From Cytospora piceicola (lineage: Eukaryota > Ascomycota > Sordariomycetes > Diaporthales > Cytosporaceae): DNA of 64,000 bases. This document shows, piece after piece, positions 44,148-55,195 of this stretch; positions within the stretch are counted from its first letter, which is position 1; the number at the start of each line of letters is the position of its first letter. The notes beneath the pieces were generated by a model. The model did no database searches, had not been told where the DNA came from, and was given only the letters and a program-made list of their open reading frames with translations. Where the stretch lies: NCBI GenBank assembly GCA_023375675.1, contig JALQBC010000023.1:310001-374000 (forward strand), written 5' to 3'. The translations under genes were made by a program, and so were the position numbers.

Positions 44148-46854
44148 TCCTCTCTTCTGCATCCCTTCCGAGATGGTTACACAATTCGCGGTCCAACCAT
44201 GCGACGTTCCAACAAACTTTTCTCTAACCCAGTGATATCATACACAACTGTGAGACAATTGGTTGCCCTGATTCATCCATCCCTCCTGTGCTAACAGTTG
44301 ACTTCTCCTCTACCCACAACAAATTCTGACATCTATGTAGGTCACTCCACCCGATTGCCACTGCATTAAGGTCCCTTATCCCACCAAGAGACAAACCCTC
44401 TTCTGCGAGCAATCTGACATGGAGCCATATTGCTGTCTTCTTCCTTGGGCTCAGGATGATGTCCCCTGAATTCGAGTGCTTGAGAATCCCAGTACAGCCT
44501 CGTTAGGGCATTGGCCTTCGAGGAGGCCCATCTTTCCTGCCCCTGCTTGCCCTACGAGCGGGTCTCACAGTACGGTACAACCATAGCCAGACCTCGACCT
44601 AGATCGGTCCCGCCGTACATTACAATCGCGTTAACAAATGGACCAGTTATTTGCGTGGCCGTCGTCGGATCGAAAAGTTAGCCTTCGTTTTCGGGCTTTG
44701 GTCCAATCAAGGACTCGTCCCTGAATCCTCCTTGCAGCCAGCGATGCATCCAGGGCCCAGCGCTCCGGAGGTCTGCGTCCTATCTTGGTAGGTTCTGCCC
44801 TGGGACACATTTGTTGTCAAATTGTGGATGAGTATAGATGATATGAACGTTTGTTCGACTGCGCGCAGCCTTACTGGGCTGTCTTGGGTGACAGTGTCAT
44901 TCTCTCTCCTAATACAGCTGCGGGCGAGAACAGTGAGGCAGAAAGCTCATATGGCAAACTTGACTGAGAAGAACATGGTCATTTCAGGATGAACATCACC
45001 ACTTGCGAACTTCATTGGACGAAGAGACCAACCTGCATACCAACAGCCCCCGCGATCCATCAAATTACCCACTGCACCGGCGAAAGGGACAACTTGATGC
45101 TTTCGAGAGGGTCGGCCGGCCGAGCCTGGCGCGGATGACAAGATACGGACACTGGCGGCGAAGACCCTACCATCAAATGCATTCGGACAACGCTGTCCGC
45201 TGGATACAGCCGATTTAATGGTCGAATTGTGCCGTCGAGCTCGTCTCCGGGTTATGAAAAATGCTGTTTTCCTGTTCTCCCATCTCGACCTTTTGATGCT
45301 GGTGAGCTAGAGTGGCCCGGCGTGCTGATTTCGGCAATACTCCGCGCCCTCAGAGGACTGCCCCCTCGGGTCTTGCCTTTTTCGATTTCATGTTCAAGCT
45401 GACCTGATAATCATGATGCGGTCTTCACACCAGAAGTATCATTATCGCCACTTCTTCGGGTTTCCCGTGCGGTCTTCCCAGTTTGGGTTTTCCCGTGAGC
45501 AACTGGTTAGGATCCAAGTGAAACAGCACCTTCTCATCGCCTTATCGAAGCATACTCGGCACTTTTGAGGTTTAGACCCTTTTTTCAAACCCAACCGGCG
45601 ACCTAGTCCGCATATCAATGCCCTGATAATCAAGAAGAATGTCGTGATGGTTCCAGGCAGGGCAATTTACCGATGCCTTGCCTGATGGAGTCCTTGCCCC
45701 GGGATTGACACCCCTGGAGCCCGCTCTCGGCTCTCACAACAAGAACCGGTCGAAGCTCGAATCCTGGTTGGGCAATTATTTCAAAGCATTGATATTAGCC
45801 TAGGAGGGTTCTGTGCTCGGAGGCCGATGATCTCCTTGTCACTGCAGCTGTCACTGCAGTAGCAGACAGGCTGTCTAGCTGCATTCAGGTGTTGACATGC
45901 ACGATCGCCTCGGGCCCGCACGCCCGCGTTCTTAGTAATTCTTGACGCATAGACCGCGACAGACCTATCAGGTCATCAAAAGATCGTCTCGGCAACCGAC
46001 TTACTTACAAGCGCATTCATGGGATTACCAGAAACCTGGAAGCGAGATGTGCCAGCAACCAAAAAGAAGGACCGTCGCCATGTGGTCCAGCCTCAACCTG
46101 GAAGGTCGACATCACAAGCCAAAAGCTTGGCAAAAGCTTCAATTTCAAGCCATGCCTTCCCCAGATATATCCCCAGGTTTTGACCTCTGGAACCGCATTT
46201 TGGCCTCGGTGGTTCCAGAGGCCGACTGGACCATGAGGTAAGGCAAGAGGCAGTATGTGGTTAGCACCGACGGAGAACAAAATTATCACCTCACCTAGCT
46301 ATTCCCACTGCCCCGTACAAGATGCTACATTAGTACCTGGATTTCTACTTTACCCGCTGAGATGTCCAATGTCACGACACCTTCGGTGGGTGGACTAACC
46401 TCTGGAAGAGGCTATCGTTAGGAATTCGGATACCGAAAGTCATCGACTGAGACAATGTTGACTGGCTTTCTGGGCACCGCCAGAGAATATGGCATGATTC
46501 TGGACTTGTTCTATGAAATTGGTGGAGTGTTGTTCGATTGCGCTTGCCGTTGACAGACGGGAATGGGCGGTGGATAAAAGGCGATGCAGTTCCCAGGAAC
46601 ACAGAGGTATCGTGGTGAGGATAGCAGCCTTTTCCTCCCGAAACTTGAGGTTCACTGGCACTGGAACTGTTGAGCTTTACTTGAATGCTTACTTGACTCC
46701 GGGCTTCTCCCGTTATTCGCAATTGATCTTCTGTTTCCTCCACGACAGTCATAAGTGCAATCATCATATTTAGAGCTTGAGGTCCACGCAGAGACAAGCT
46801 CGAACTTGCGCATTTTCGATCAAGTCCGACATACGCCAACCTCCCACGTTCAAG

Positions 46855-47649
46855 ATGTCTCAAATCACAGAAATTCTCGCCAAGGAGATCGACAAGTCAG
46901 ATATTGGCACCCAGGACATGTCGCACCTCCACGGGGCCAAGATATACTCTCAGCGCGGCCTGGAGCTATACGACCCAATCGTCCACGGATTCATGAGCCC
47001 GTACGCCTGGCGTTGCGAGGCCACCAAGCTCTGCTCCTTCTTCAACCGCAACGTGGAGCGGGCCAACAGGGCCGCTGGGTCGGCCCGCGCGCCCCGGATA
47101 ATGGACATCGGCTGCGGCACGGGCTACTTCCTCGCGTCGGCGCCCATCGCCAAGGGCAGCGAGGTCGTCCTGGTGGACCTCAACCCCAACTGCCTCGACG
47201 CGTCCCTGCCCGTGGTCACGAGGGCGCACCCGGAGTGCGCGGCCAAGACGGTCGTCGGCGACTTCCTCGCCGTGGGCGACGAGCCGCTGTCCCTCTTCGC
47301 GCCGGGGACGACCACGGGCCAGGGGGGCTACGACGGCATCTCCACCATGTTCCTGCTGCACTGCCTCCCCGGCCCGCCGCGCGAGAAGGCCGAGGCGCTG
47401 TGCAGGATGGGCAAGCTGCTCCGGGGGCCCGGCGGCGTCCTCTTCGGGGCGACGATACTGGGCAAGGGGACGGGCCAGAACTGGCTGGCCAGGTTCGGGC
47501 TGTGGCTGAACAACTCGAAGGGCATCTTCTCGAACTACGAGGACGACGCCGAGGGCTTCGTGGAGGTGCTGCGGGAGAACTTCGACTGCGTGGGGTTCGA
47601 GGTCTGTGGCATGATGTTGCTGTTTGAGGTTTCCGGGCCTAAATTCTAG
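46855..47649 (+). CDS. Class I SAM-dependent methyltransferase
   Basis: A 264-aa intronless protein. SAM motif I is MDIGCGTGYF at about 83-92, followed by VVLVDLNPNCLD (acidic residue binding the ribose), a VVGDFL segment and the post-motif GYDGISTMFLLHCLPG. The N-terminus (HGAKIYSQRGLELYDPIVHGFMSPYAWRC) is seen in small fungal methyltransferases close to secondary-metabolism genes. The substrate is unknown. I chose the ATG at 46855, preceded by CAAG and followed by MSQITEI, because the upstream in-frame residues have no homology feel. The coding part from about 47000 to 47600 is markedly GC-rich against its surroundings. It converges on the STAND-N gene, with only 200 bp between stops. Confidence 0.88.
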   Translation: MSQITEILAKEIDKSDIGTQDMSHLHGAKIYSQRGLELYDPIVHGFMSPYAWRCEATKLCSFFNRNVERANRAAGSARAPRIMDIGCGTGYFLASAPIAKGSEVVLVDLNPNCLDASLPVVTRAHPECAAKTVVGDFLAVGDEPLSLFAPGTTTGQGGYDGISTMFLLHCLPGPPREKAEALCRMGKLLRGPGGVLFGATILGKGTGQNWLARFGLWLNNSKGIFSNYEDDAEGFVEVLRENFDCVGFEVCGMMLLFEVSGPKF

Positions 47650-47849
47650 CTGGATGCTGGATGCAAGGAGGATTGGTGGCCCGATATTCCCGGGGCCGGA
47701 GCTCTGGATGTTTCCGTATGGCTCGAAAGGCGTTGTTTGGAGTTGTTAGCATGCGCAAGCACATATTGGTCAAGAGGTGCTGCCTGTTGTGATCAGAATT
47801 TTCGATCGCCGGACATTATTTGGGTATTCTAAGTGTACAATAAGCATAA

Positions 47850-50800
47850 CTATGAGATTGTGTGTAGAGCAAAATTCAAGACACTGAGCGGATATACGAG
47901 ACTCCTCCCGAGTGCCCATGGTCTCTGGTTCTCATTGGTCCTCTCCATTCCCGAATGGTCAACATCCGATTCTGGCCCTGCTTTATCCGACGACGGTTCT
48001 GCGTTTGATGACCACGAGTTACTGCAGGATTTGTCATGTGCAAAAAAGTCCAAAGCTGGGGGTGACGACCTGCCTCCAGCGAGACTCGGGTCTTTAGCCT
48101 GCCCGAACATCCTGAACGTCTCAACTTCTCTCAGGTAGAAGGTGAAGTTAACCAGTGTCTCGATCGATTCCCACGACAGAGAAGGGTTGAGGTAGAAGGA
48201 AGACGGAGGACAAACCGAGTACTTGAAGCCAAACTTTTGAAGAACCTCGGCATCAACCCATAATTTACTGATAAGCAAGTACTGTCCCCCGGTACGGGTA
48301 GAGCCAGGCGTGTCTATGTAGGCGTCTTCGCCATTATAGCCTTCCACGAACTCGACGATGTACACGGGGTTCTCCCCATGATACCAAGTCTGGCCGGCGT
48401 CGCTGCCGCGTAGGTAAAAGGGGTTAAGGTCTATGGAATTTCCGACATAGGCCGGCCCCTTCCACGGCTGTGATCTCTCAACATCGCTGTTCGAAGGCTG
48501 GTCGTCATTGATCTGTCCATTCAAGATGGTCTCATTGGTTTCTGTCTCATCCGAGTCCTCATCTTCTGGCCCAGCGCCTCCGGCTACAGAACTTGCGGGG
48601 TTTGTGGCTGATTCTTCTGTCACGTACGACATGACGTCGAATTCTGTATGATGCGGACCAGCGAATCTTTGGATGGAATCTTGGATCATATAAGTTTCTG
48701 CGGCGTTGTCAATAGTGTCGCCTTGGGTTCGGTCCATGAATTGTCGCACGAATTGATCTGCCCCTTCCTGCACTGACGCTGGATCCTTGAATCGTGCTCG
48801 TTGTCGCTCCGCCTCTGCCATAATATCTACCTGCTCTCGGGCCTTCCTCTCCTCTTCTGCCTTCTTGGCCGCGGCTTGCTGTTCTAGCTTGAGCTCTGCT
48901 GTAACTTGTTCCTTGACAGCCTCGATGATCTCTTGCTTATGATGCAGCTGATCTTCCTCTCTGCGCTTTAGCTCTGCGTATGCTTTATCGACGGCTTTCT
49001 CGTATGTCTGAAGATATTCTCGATGTTTTCGATGTTGTTCATCGGCGTCTTTGAGGCTAAGCTCGCTCGCCAGTCTTTCATCCAAGTCGGCACTCTCCTG
49101 ACTGCGTTTTTGCTCCCATTCTGCCACAAGGCGTGCCACCATGGCTTCGACAAGTTTATCGTACCGACTGCTGGTTCTTTCGGCTTGCTGATCATCCCGA
49201 ACTGATGTTTCAGCGTATGTCTTCCTGGTTTCAGACATTCCCCCCTCGTTCATAAATTCCCGAAACCTTTCAAGTGGAACGTCTTTATCTTTTCCCTTAT
49301 CGATACCCTCGCGAGAGGCACCGGAGCTCTCATCGACCACAGTTGTGCTGCCTTTCATACTTGGTGTACCAGGACGGTATTCGTTACCAGTATGTACTCC
49401 AACCGTCTCAGGACTCCTATCCTTGTTCCGGTGCAGGGACCTACGAGGTGGCGACGGTGGGGACGGAGGAATTGGCGGCGGATATGGTGACTGGAAATTC
49501 ATCCCTTGCATGGGCATTTGGTAAGAAAAGGCTGGATAAGTTTGGTGCGAGGATCCATAATACTGGCTTGAAGACGTCAGGTCTGGTTCAACCCGACCAG
49601 GCACGGCCTCTGAGGGGAAGCGATGACCCGGCCCGACGTTTCTGCGCGAAGAATTCAGCTCTGGGTTGGTATTTGGATAGATCTTCTGCGCAAACGTAGA
49701 GTGTGTGTTTTCTGGCAAGATCTTCCTTTCGAATCTCTCAGCAAGACCATCTGGACTCGGGACCCTGGCTCTTCCATATTTTGACTTGTATTTTGACGAC
49801 CGTTGAGGCCGTTTCTCATTATTGTCGTTCTTTGGTACCTCGAAGTCGTCCCCTGCTACCTCGAAGTCGTCAGGAAAGGTGACTGTACTGGCACCGCCAT
49901 CCGAGTCTGAGTCCAGATCCAAGTCGACTTCGACTCTAGGTAAGACATCTATTGTCTCCTGGATTTGTTGTTCATCCATCGTCGTCCATTCCGTTAATAG
50001 TCGACTCAAGACGATGTCCTTAGGGAGGTACACAAATGGGGTATGATCAATGGCCCAATTCTTGGCACGAGATAGCCTTGTCATCAAGTCCATTCCCACT
50101 ATCATGTCGACCTCATGAGGTTTCAGGGGCTCCTCGGGCCTGATGATTAGCTCGGCCGTGCCCTTGTTGTTCGAGTCAGTAAAAATACACCATTAAATAT
50201 ATGTAGATGTAGTTAGAGGATATTCAAATCTCAACTTACATCTGACCTGACTGACTCCTTATATGGAAGTTCAAAAGTCTGAAGTGTTTTAGGATCAAGG
50301 GCCCCAGAACGAAATCTTACTCCGTGATGGAGACTACCTCCACTACTTTGGTACTGAGGCCTAGCTCTCAGAGCTGGTCCAAATGGTAAGCCCGGCTTCC
50401 GGGAGGCCTTCACCATCTTCACACCAGTAACCGAGCTTTTGAAGTCTGGCAACGACTTGATCGGTATACTCGGGGCAGACAAGTTGACGGCCATCCAGAC
50501 AGCCATATCGGCAGGTGACTCATCAAAAGTTACCAGCTTCCGATGCTCTACCGGAAGACGGACATGTCCCTGATTCTTAAGATTGAAGATGCTACGGAGG
50601 CAGTCCTCGATAACGTGTGAGGCGTCAGCCCGAAAAAGCTCAATCGTGGATGCTTTGACTTCCCTATTTGGCAGTGTCATTCCTACTAAACTTGAATTCA
50701 GGAAGGGAATAATCATATACTCACCTCGAGGACCGCTTCTCCGCATACTGTGCTATGCCGACAATGAGGGACAGAGTGCTGCGCAGTCCCTCCAGTTGGA

Positions 50801-51164
50801 CCATGATGTCTGTGAGCTTCTTGCTATGCCACAGGATACGGACCATGTTGTGGAATCTATCCCGTCTCCGATGTCTCGACTTTGGTAAGAGTTTCCCTAC
50901 GAGACCATTAATATTGGCAAATTGGCCGTTGATATCTCTGAGTAAACCCTTCAGTTCGTCCTTGAAGAGAGCCTCGTGATCCTGGACGAGCTCGACGCTG
51001 CACTTGAGCAGAATCGCATCCCGCTCAATTTGGTCAGCAAGGATTTCAAACTGCTTTGGGGCATCCCTAAAGTCCTGAACCAAGTCATGGAGCTTCTTGG
51101 ATATTCCGAAGGCGGCCGTGGCCACGCCGATCACACTGGCAGCAAGGGAAAATGGATCAGCCAT
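47850..51164 (-). CDS. Fungal STAND N-terminal domain protein without NTPase, coiled-coil
   Basis: Exons 51164..50725, 50663..50240 and 50162..47850 give 1058 aa. Introns: 61 nt (GTGAGT...AATAG) and 77 nt (GTAAGT...ACTGAC...CAAG); frame kept at both. Residues 1-145 match the fungal N-terminal domain of STAND/NLR proteins: MADPFSLAASVIGVATAAFG, then helices LHDLVQDFRDAPKQFEILADQI and LEGLRSTLSLIVGIAQYAEK. No P-loop, NACHT or NB-ARC follows. Instead come a strand-rich region (about 148-340, VDMIVGMDLM), a disordered acidic and Pro-rich linker (PYPPPIPPSPPSPP), a long Glu/Lys/Arg coiled coil (about 610-740) and a strand-rich tail (VYIVEFVEGYNGEDAY). In NLRs this N-terminus serves signalling; here the target is unknown. 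The first exon's Met at 51164 begins the domain exactly. Confidence 0.78.
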
Positions 51165-52138
51165 CTGGAGAAAGCCGGTAATTATTATACTTGACGGAGA
51201 TAATTGATGAAAGTATATATCTTCAAAGCCTCCCGTTGAAGAAGATATTAGGTAGGGTGCTAATGGCCCTGATTGAGGAAGAAAAGAGGAGTGAGACAGC
51301 GACCTGAAAAGTGCGGGTGCGGATGATTTCTGTCTCACCATCGGCAAACACGTGCGGCCACGATACCATTCCGGGCGATTTGCACCACTTCACGCAAGTT
51401 CACTGCAACATAGCCACATAGTAACCCTTCTTGTTAGCCTGAGTGAGCAATGTAAGGCTCCCTATCGGTCCGTGTGGGTGCACAGCAGCAATAGCTTCCC
51501 CCCCTACAGTTTTGACGTGCCCACGTCTGCCAAGGTGGGATACGGTATATAACCATGTACATTGATTAACAGCAAATATGTTATCGTGGTCTAAGTCTCG
51601 AGTCACTACCTGTCCGCATGTACAATTGAAATGCCACTATTCAGACGTAGCCTTCTCGGACTCGCGTTAGACCCAGGTAAGTGTTCGCCATATTGATTGC
51701 TGTCACGCCCAATTGACCTTGGAGTAAGAATGGAGCCTGAGTGTACCTAGTTTATACCTATAAATTATGCGGGAGGGACTTGTTCGAATCGACATAAAAG
51801 ATCCTGACTTCCTCATCCTGTATCTTTCTACGATATATCTTTTACTCGACACCAACCCACCCCCCCTCCTCCTCGCCCACGAATATATTTTGTAGTCTCT
51901 CCATAGTCGGGTTCCAAATTCTTCATTTTCTGGACCATATCAACGCATATGAAATCCTCCAGTCTAGGGTCTTTCGGTCGGCTTCTTTTCGGCGGGGTTC
52001 TCCTGTAGTTATATTTCTCGTACCACCCACTTGACTTTCGCCATCTGCCCATCCTTAGTATTCCTCCAAAATATGCATTGCTATATCCTATGGTGGTTAT
52101 GAATGAACGGTAAAGTAAGTATCATGAGATACACCCTG
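51165..52138. other. Intergenic
   Basis: Upstream region of the STAND-N gene and downstream flank of the CCFS-repeat gene, both on the minus strand. No gene supported; short ORFs only. Confidence 0.55.
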
Positions 52139-52562
52139 CTAGGCTCGAGGCTGTATACCGGTTTTGTTCAGTGACCAAATAGACTATGTATGGCATGAAA
52201 GGCAGAGCACTTACCGCGCCAGAAGAGAAACAGCATCCTCTGTTCTTCGAGAAACAGCAGCCCTCCGTATCACTGAAGCAGCAACCACCACGTCGACTAA
52301 AGCAGCAACCTCCCTTCGTACTGAAGCAGCAACCACCCAGGTCGTCGTACTTGGCCCAGTAATTCGGCTCCGAATATGTGGCGGTCATTGCAGGCTCCGG
52401 GATGTAGGCATCCCTGGCTTGGCTAGAAGCAGGTGTCTCGGACTGGGTGTAAGGCGGCGGTGCTTGGAGTTCAAGAACCCCAGGAGGTGTTATTTGCTGA
52501 TAGCTAACGTGGGAAGAGAGTGTTGAGGGGAGGTCCCTTCGTGCAACAGAATCTTGCTTCAT
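52139..52562 (-). CDS. Small protein with five CCFS octapeptide repeats
   Basis: Exons 52562..52215 and 52150..52139 give 119 aa. The 64-nt intron has a GTAAGT donor, a CACTGAAC branch and a TACAG acceptor; the second exon adds only Pro-Arg-Ala. Without splicing the frame runs on to 146 aa. Residues 76-115 are five head-to-tail octapeptides, each Gly-Cys-Cys-Phe-Ser plus variable residues, with Cys pairs at 78, 86, 94, 102 and 110. The N-terminal 70 residues are disordered and contain a PPPY motif (35-38), a possible WW-domain (Rsp5-type) ligand. No signal peptide and no membrane span. Cys-Cys pairs could be palmitoylated or bind metal; both are inference. I know no family with this exact repeat. 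Confidence 0.68.
52215..52334 (-). repeat. Coding tandem repeat, 24-bp unit x5
   Basis: The five CCFS octapeptides are coded by five 24-bp units. On the + strand the core GAAGCAGCA or GAAACAGCA recurs every 24 bp (about 52226-52335). The variable codons differ between units, so the array is not fresh slippage. Confidence 0.8.
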
Positions 52563-54804
52563 TGCAGGAAGCTTCGGTCAAGAGCGCAGCACTCTATTTG
52601 ATGCGAGCTGATTGATTGTATTGGGAATTTCAAAGGGATGGCTGATGTATGTATCCTGCCCCGACTTGTGTGGTTGACGCGGGACTGTGTAAAAAGGCGA
52701 CGACGTGTATAAGCAGTACATAAGAAGACCCTGTGCGGAGCGCAGAAGGTGGGGATCACCATGATATAAGTACCAGAACTACCTGGGGCGTGCCTGATAC
52801 GCTTACTGGGGTTCTTTCAGAGCAACATGGGAGGCAGTGCTGGGTATGGTTGGTTTGTGAGTTTGTAGGATCGCATGATAAGACTAGACCTAATATAGTA
52901 TAATCTTTCCTACAGCTGACCGTCATCCAATGGATACAATAAGCGACGCGTGGACAGTAATCGATCGCGCCCTGGGGCTTAGAATCGAGGCATTCTATAT
53001 TTGCGAGGTTATTAAAGCTGAAAACAAACAGTCTATTGTCCAGTCAAGCTAGAAAACCAGTGACTTGGGACTAAAGTAACTGGCACCTGGAGTGAGCCCA
53101 TTTGCTGCTGCTGTTTGTCCCTTTGATTGAGGTCCGAGAAACTTGCAGCCACCTGGGCAGTCTCAATGGACCATAATTAACAGCTATAGACTGGTCATCT
53201 TGCACATAATATATGAGGCCTCGCTCCTTAGTTTGGGGTCAAACAAGCACCGAGTCAAAAATCTTCGTTGTTTTGTTCAGCCAGAAAATATCCAAGTAGG
53301 AGCATTACTGCCGAATTATTTCATTCCAACCAGACATTAATTCAATTGATTGCAAAATGCTCATCATCCGAACACATGCGGGTTAACACTGTCCTGAAAG
53401 TTATTAAGATACTAGGTATTTCAATAAGTGTTTTGATATGCTGTTTCCTTGACTATATCTTTAAGGCAAGCTATGTTGTCTCGCGAGCTTAAACACTCGG
53501 CGGCTCGCTAGACATCATAACAACCTTGAGGTGATGGTATCCCTCGTTTCCCGGTTGCGAAGTAGGGTCTAATGCATAATATACTAAATGAGGATGGTGA
53601 GCGGCTGGAGAACAGTAGCGGCGGTGGCTGAAGAGGATTAAGGCCATCAGTCCCAGATATAGAGAGAAAATGCATTAAGTTGGCGAAGTCAGTCTTCCAG
53701 GGAGTTGAAGAGGAACTATTACCTAATAGTCATGTATAAAAGGATATTCACATTCTTGCAAGTTAAGGGAACATATGTAGGTAGTAGTTCACCCTGGTAT
53801 TGGTCTCGGTAAGAAACACGGTTTCCTTGCTGCTACCTCCCTCATCGAAATACTCCATTCCCGAGGTCGTACATATATCCACTTTATAATATCAATTTTT
53901 CAGCGAGTTAACCAAGGGAACCTTTGCTCCAGACGAAAGTGTTTGTAGCACTATTCACTGACATACAGCTACGAATAGACAACTAGAGGGTGAGGACTGG
54001 GAACAGTTCAGAATGAATACTCTATGGAGAATGTCCATTCCGACCCCAACGGCTTCTGAAATATTTGGAAGTTGGGACCTATGGATTTCGGCACCCCTAT
54101 TACATACTCACTATCCTACTTCCATATCGCCAATTTAAATCGAAGGAAGTAGCCAGCATCTGGGTCGTTCTATCATAGTACATATAAACCCTTGTATAAT
54201 TGATCTCCAGGCTTATATAGCTAGGTTAGACAATTAATTATAGCATGTCCTTGACGTTATTACATCGAATACGGGTTAATATTCGAACCCGAGTCCAACG
54301 AATGTTGACAGGGGCCATTCTGGGGCGAGAAGCGTCCAATTATAATCACAGCCCGGAGATCCTCCATCCTGATATCACAATAGCTTAAACTTGTCTTTAC
54401 CATCCAAGTCCTATTGCGCTTTCTGCGGCACGGTTGAGGGCACCTGTGCCGGGCGATTGGGCCAGAATACCTGAATCGGTCCGTCGTATGAAATTCTCGC
54501 TACCCTGGCCCTACAGGACGAGCAATAAATATCAGTGTCTTCGAATTATTGACAAAGGGACGGTATGCAGACAGTAACGATGCCGCAGAATAAGCATCAG
54601 AGGGCCGCGGAGACACTTCTGGCGTGTTAGTCCCATCGACACAGCGATAATAGCAGTGATGCAGATGGTGAAAGGGGGTAAGAACACAATAACGGGAAGA
54701 GGGAAGACATGGCCGACACCAACCTCTGCATTGTACTACCAGTCTTTTGGACAAGTATCAAAGTCCGAATATGGCGTCCCGGGTATTTGATGAATGCCGG
54801 AGTA
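52563..54804. other. AT-rich spacer
   Basis: 2.2 kb, AT-rich from about 52850 to 54400, with many TA dinucleotides and stops in all frames. This could be DNA altered by repeat-induced point mutation. Parts of a LITAF-like C-terminus may lie at about 54500-54800 (see the next gene). No intact gene. Confidence 0.5.
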
Positions 54805-55195
54805 TCACCAGGTGGGCAGCTGCGTTAAGGGCGTGACTATCACTGGTCCAGCCTCTGCTACGATCTTGGACATTTCCATGAGGGCCTCCTGCTGGAAGGA
54901 GCCGTCTTCTGCCTTACGTGGCCTGCAAAAGTTTCAGCTATGAGAGCCAATTCGAGGTCGTGGACCGGACGTACTTCGTTGTTTCGGTGTGAATCAGGCT
55001 GGGCGGTAGTGTCTGCGCCGGCGCAGGGCCTCGTTTCTCATCCGCACCAGTCTCTGGAAGTTTTACTGCCGTAACATGCTGGATAGAGTCCTACTGCAAT
55101 ATGGTAATGTTACCATGATTACCGTTCATTTCTACTGGCGGTGATGTTTGTGGCGTCGCCACACCCTCTGTCTGTAGCTCTAGAGTATCTGACAT
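54805..55195 (-). CDS. Short LITAF-like protein or 5' part of a decayed LITAF gene
   Basis: Exons 55195..55123, 55065..54975 and 54922..54805 give 93 aa; introns are 57 nt (GTAATC...GGCAG) and 52 nt (GTACGT...TGCAG), frame kept at both. The start reads MSDTLELQTEG in good context. The N-terminal part is Pro/Thr/Glu-rich. The end, GPVIVTPLTQLP, resembles the entry of a LITAF domain, a zinc-binding, membrane-inserting domain of endosomal proteins. Past the stop, other frames hold further LITAF-like scraps: DFDTCP, a hydrophobic stretch VIVFLPPFTICITAIIAV, and HHCYYRC. They do not join cleanly. Either the gene is frameshifted or I missed the last introns. Confidence 0.32.

Larger units (their letters stand above)
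42427..46854. other. 4.4-kb divergent spacer
   Basis: It lies between the Cnn_1N gene (-) and the SAM methyltransferase (+). It contains a G-run (about 42937-42947), CTAGGTA palindrome clusters (43357-43420, 43660-43680, 43970-44058) and a CCAG-type microsatellite. The 195-aa minus ORF at 42767-43354 lies in what should be the Cnn_1N leader and lacks protein-like composition. I find no multi-exon gene I can defend, though the length leaves room for one. Confidence 0.5.

Noticed and set aside
45690..45775. Possible tRNA (GCTCGAATCC resembles a B box)
   Set aside because: No matching A box, acceptor stem or anticodon arm at the right spacing.
50100..50240. Retropepsin-like domain in the STAND-N protein (VGMDL segment)
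   Set aside because: There is no Asp-Thr/Ser-Gly catalytic motif in the preceding region, so the resemblance is too thin.
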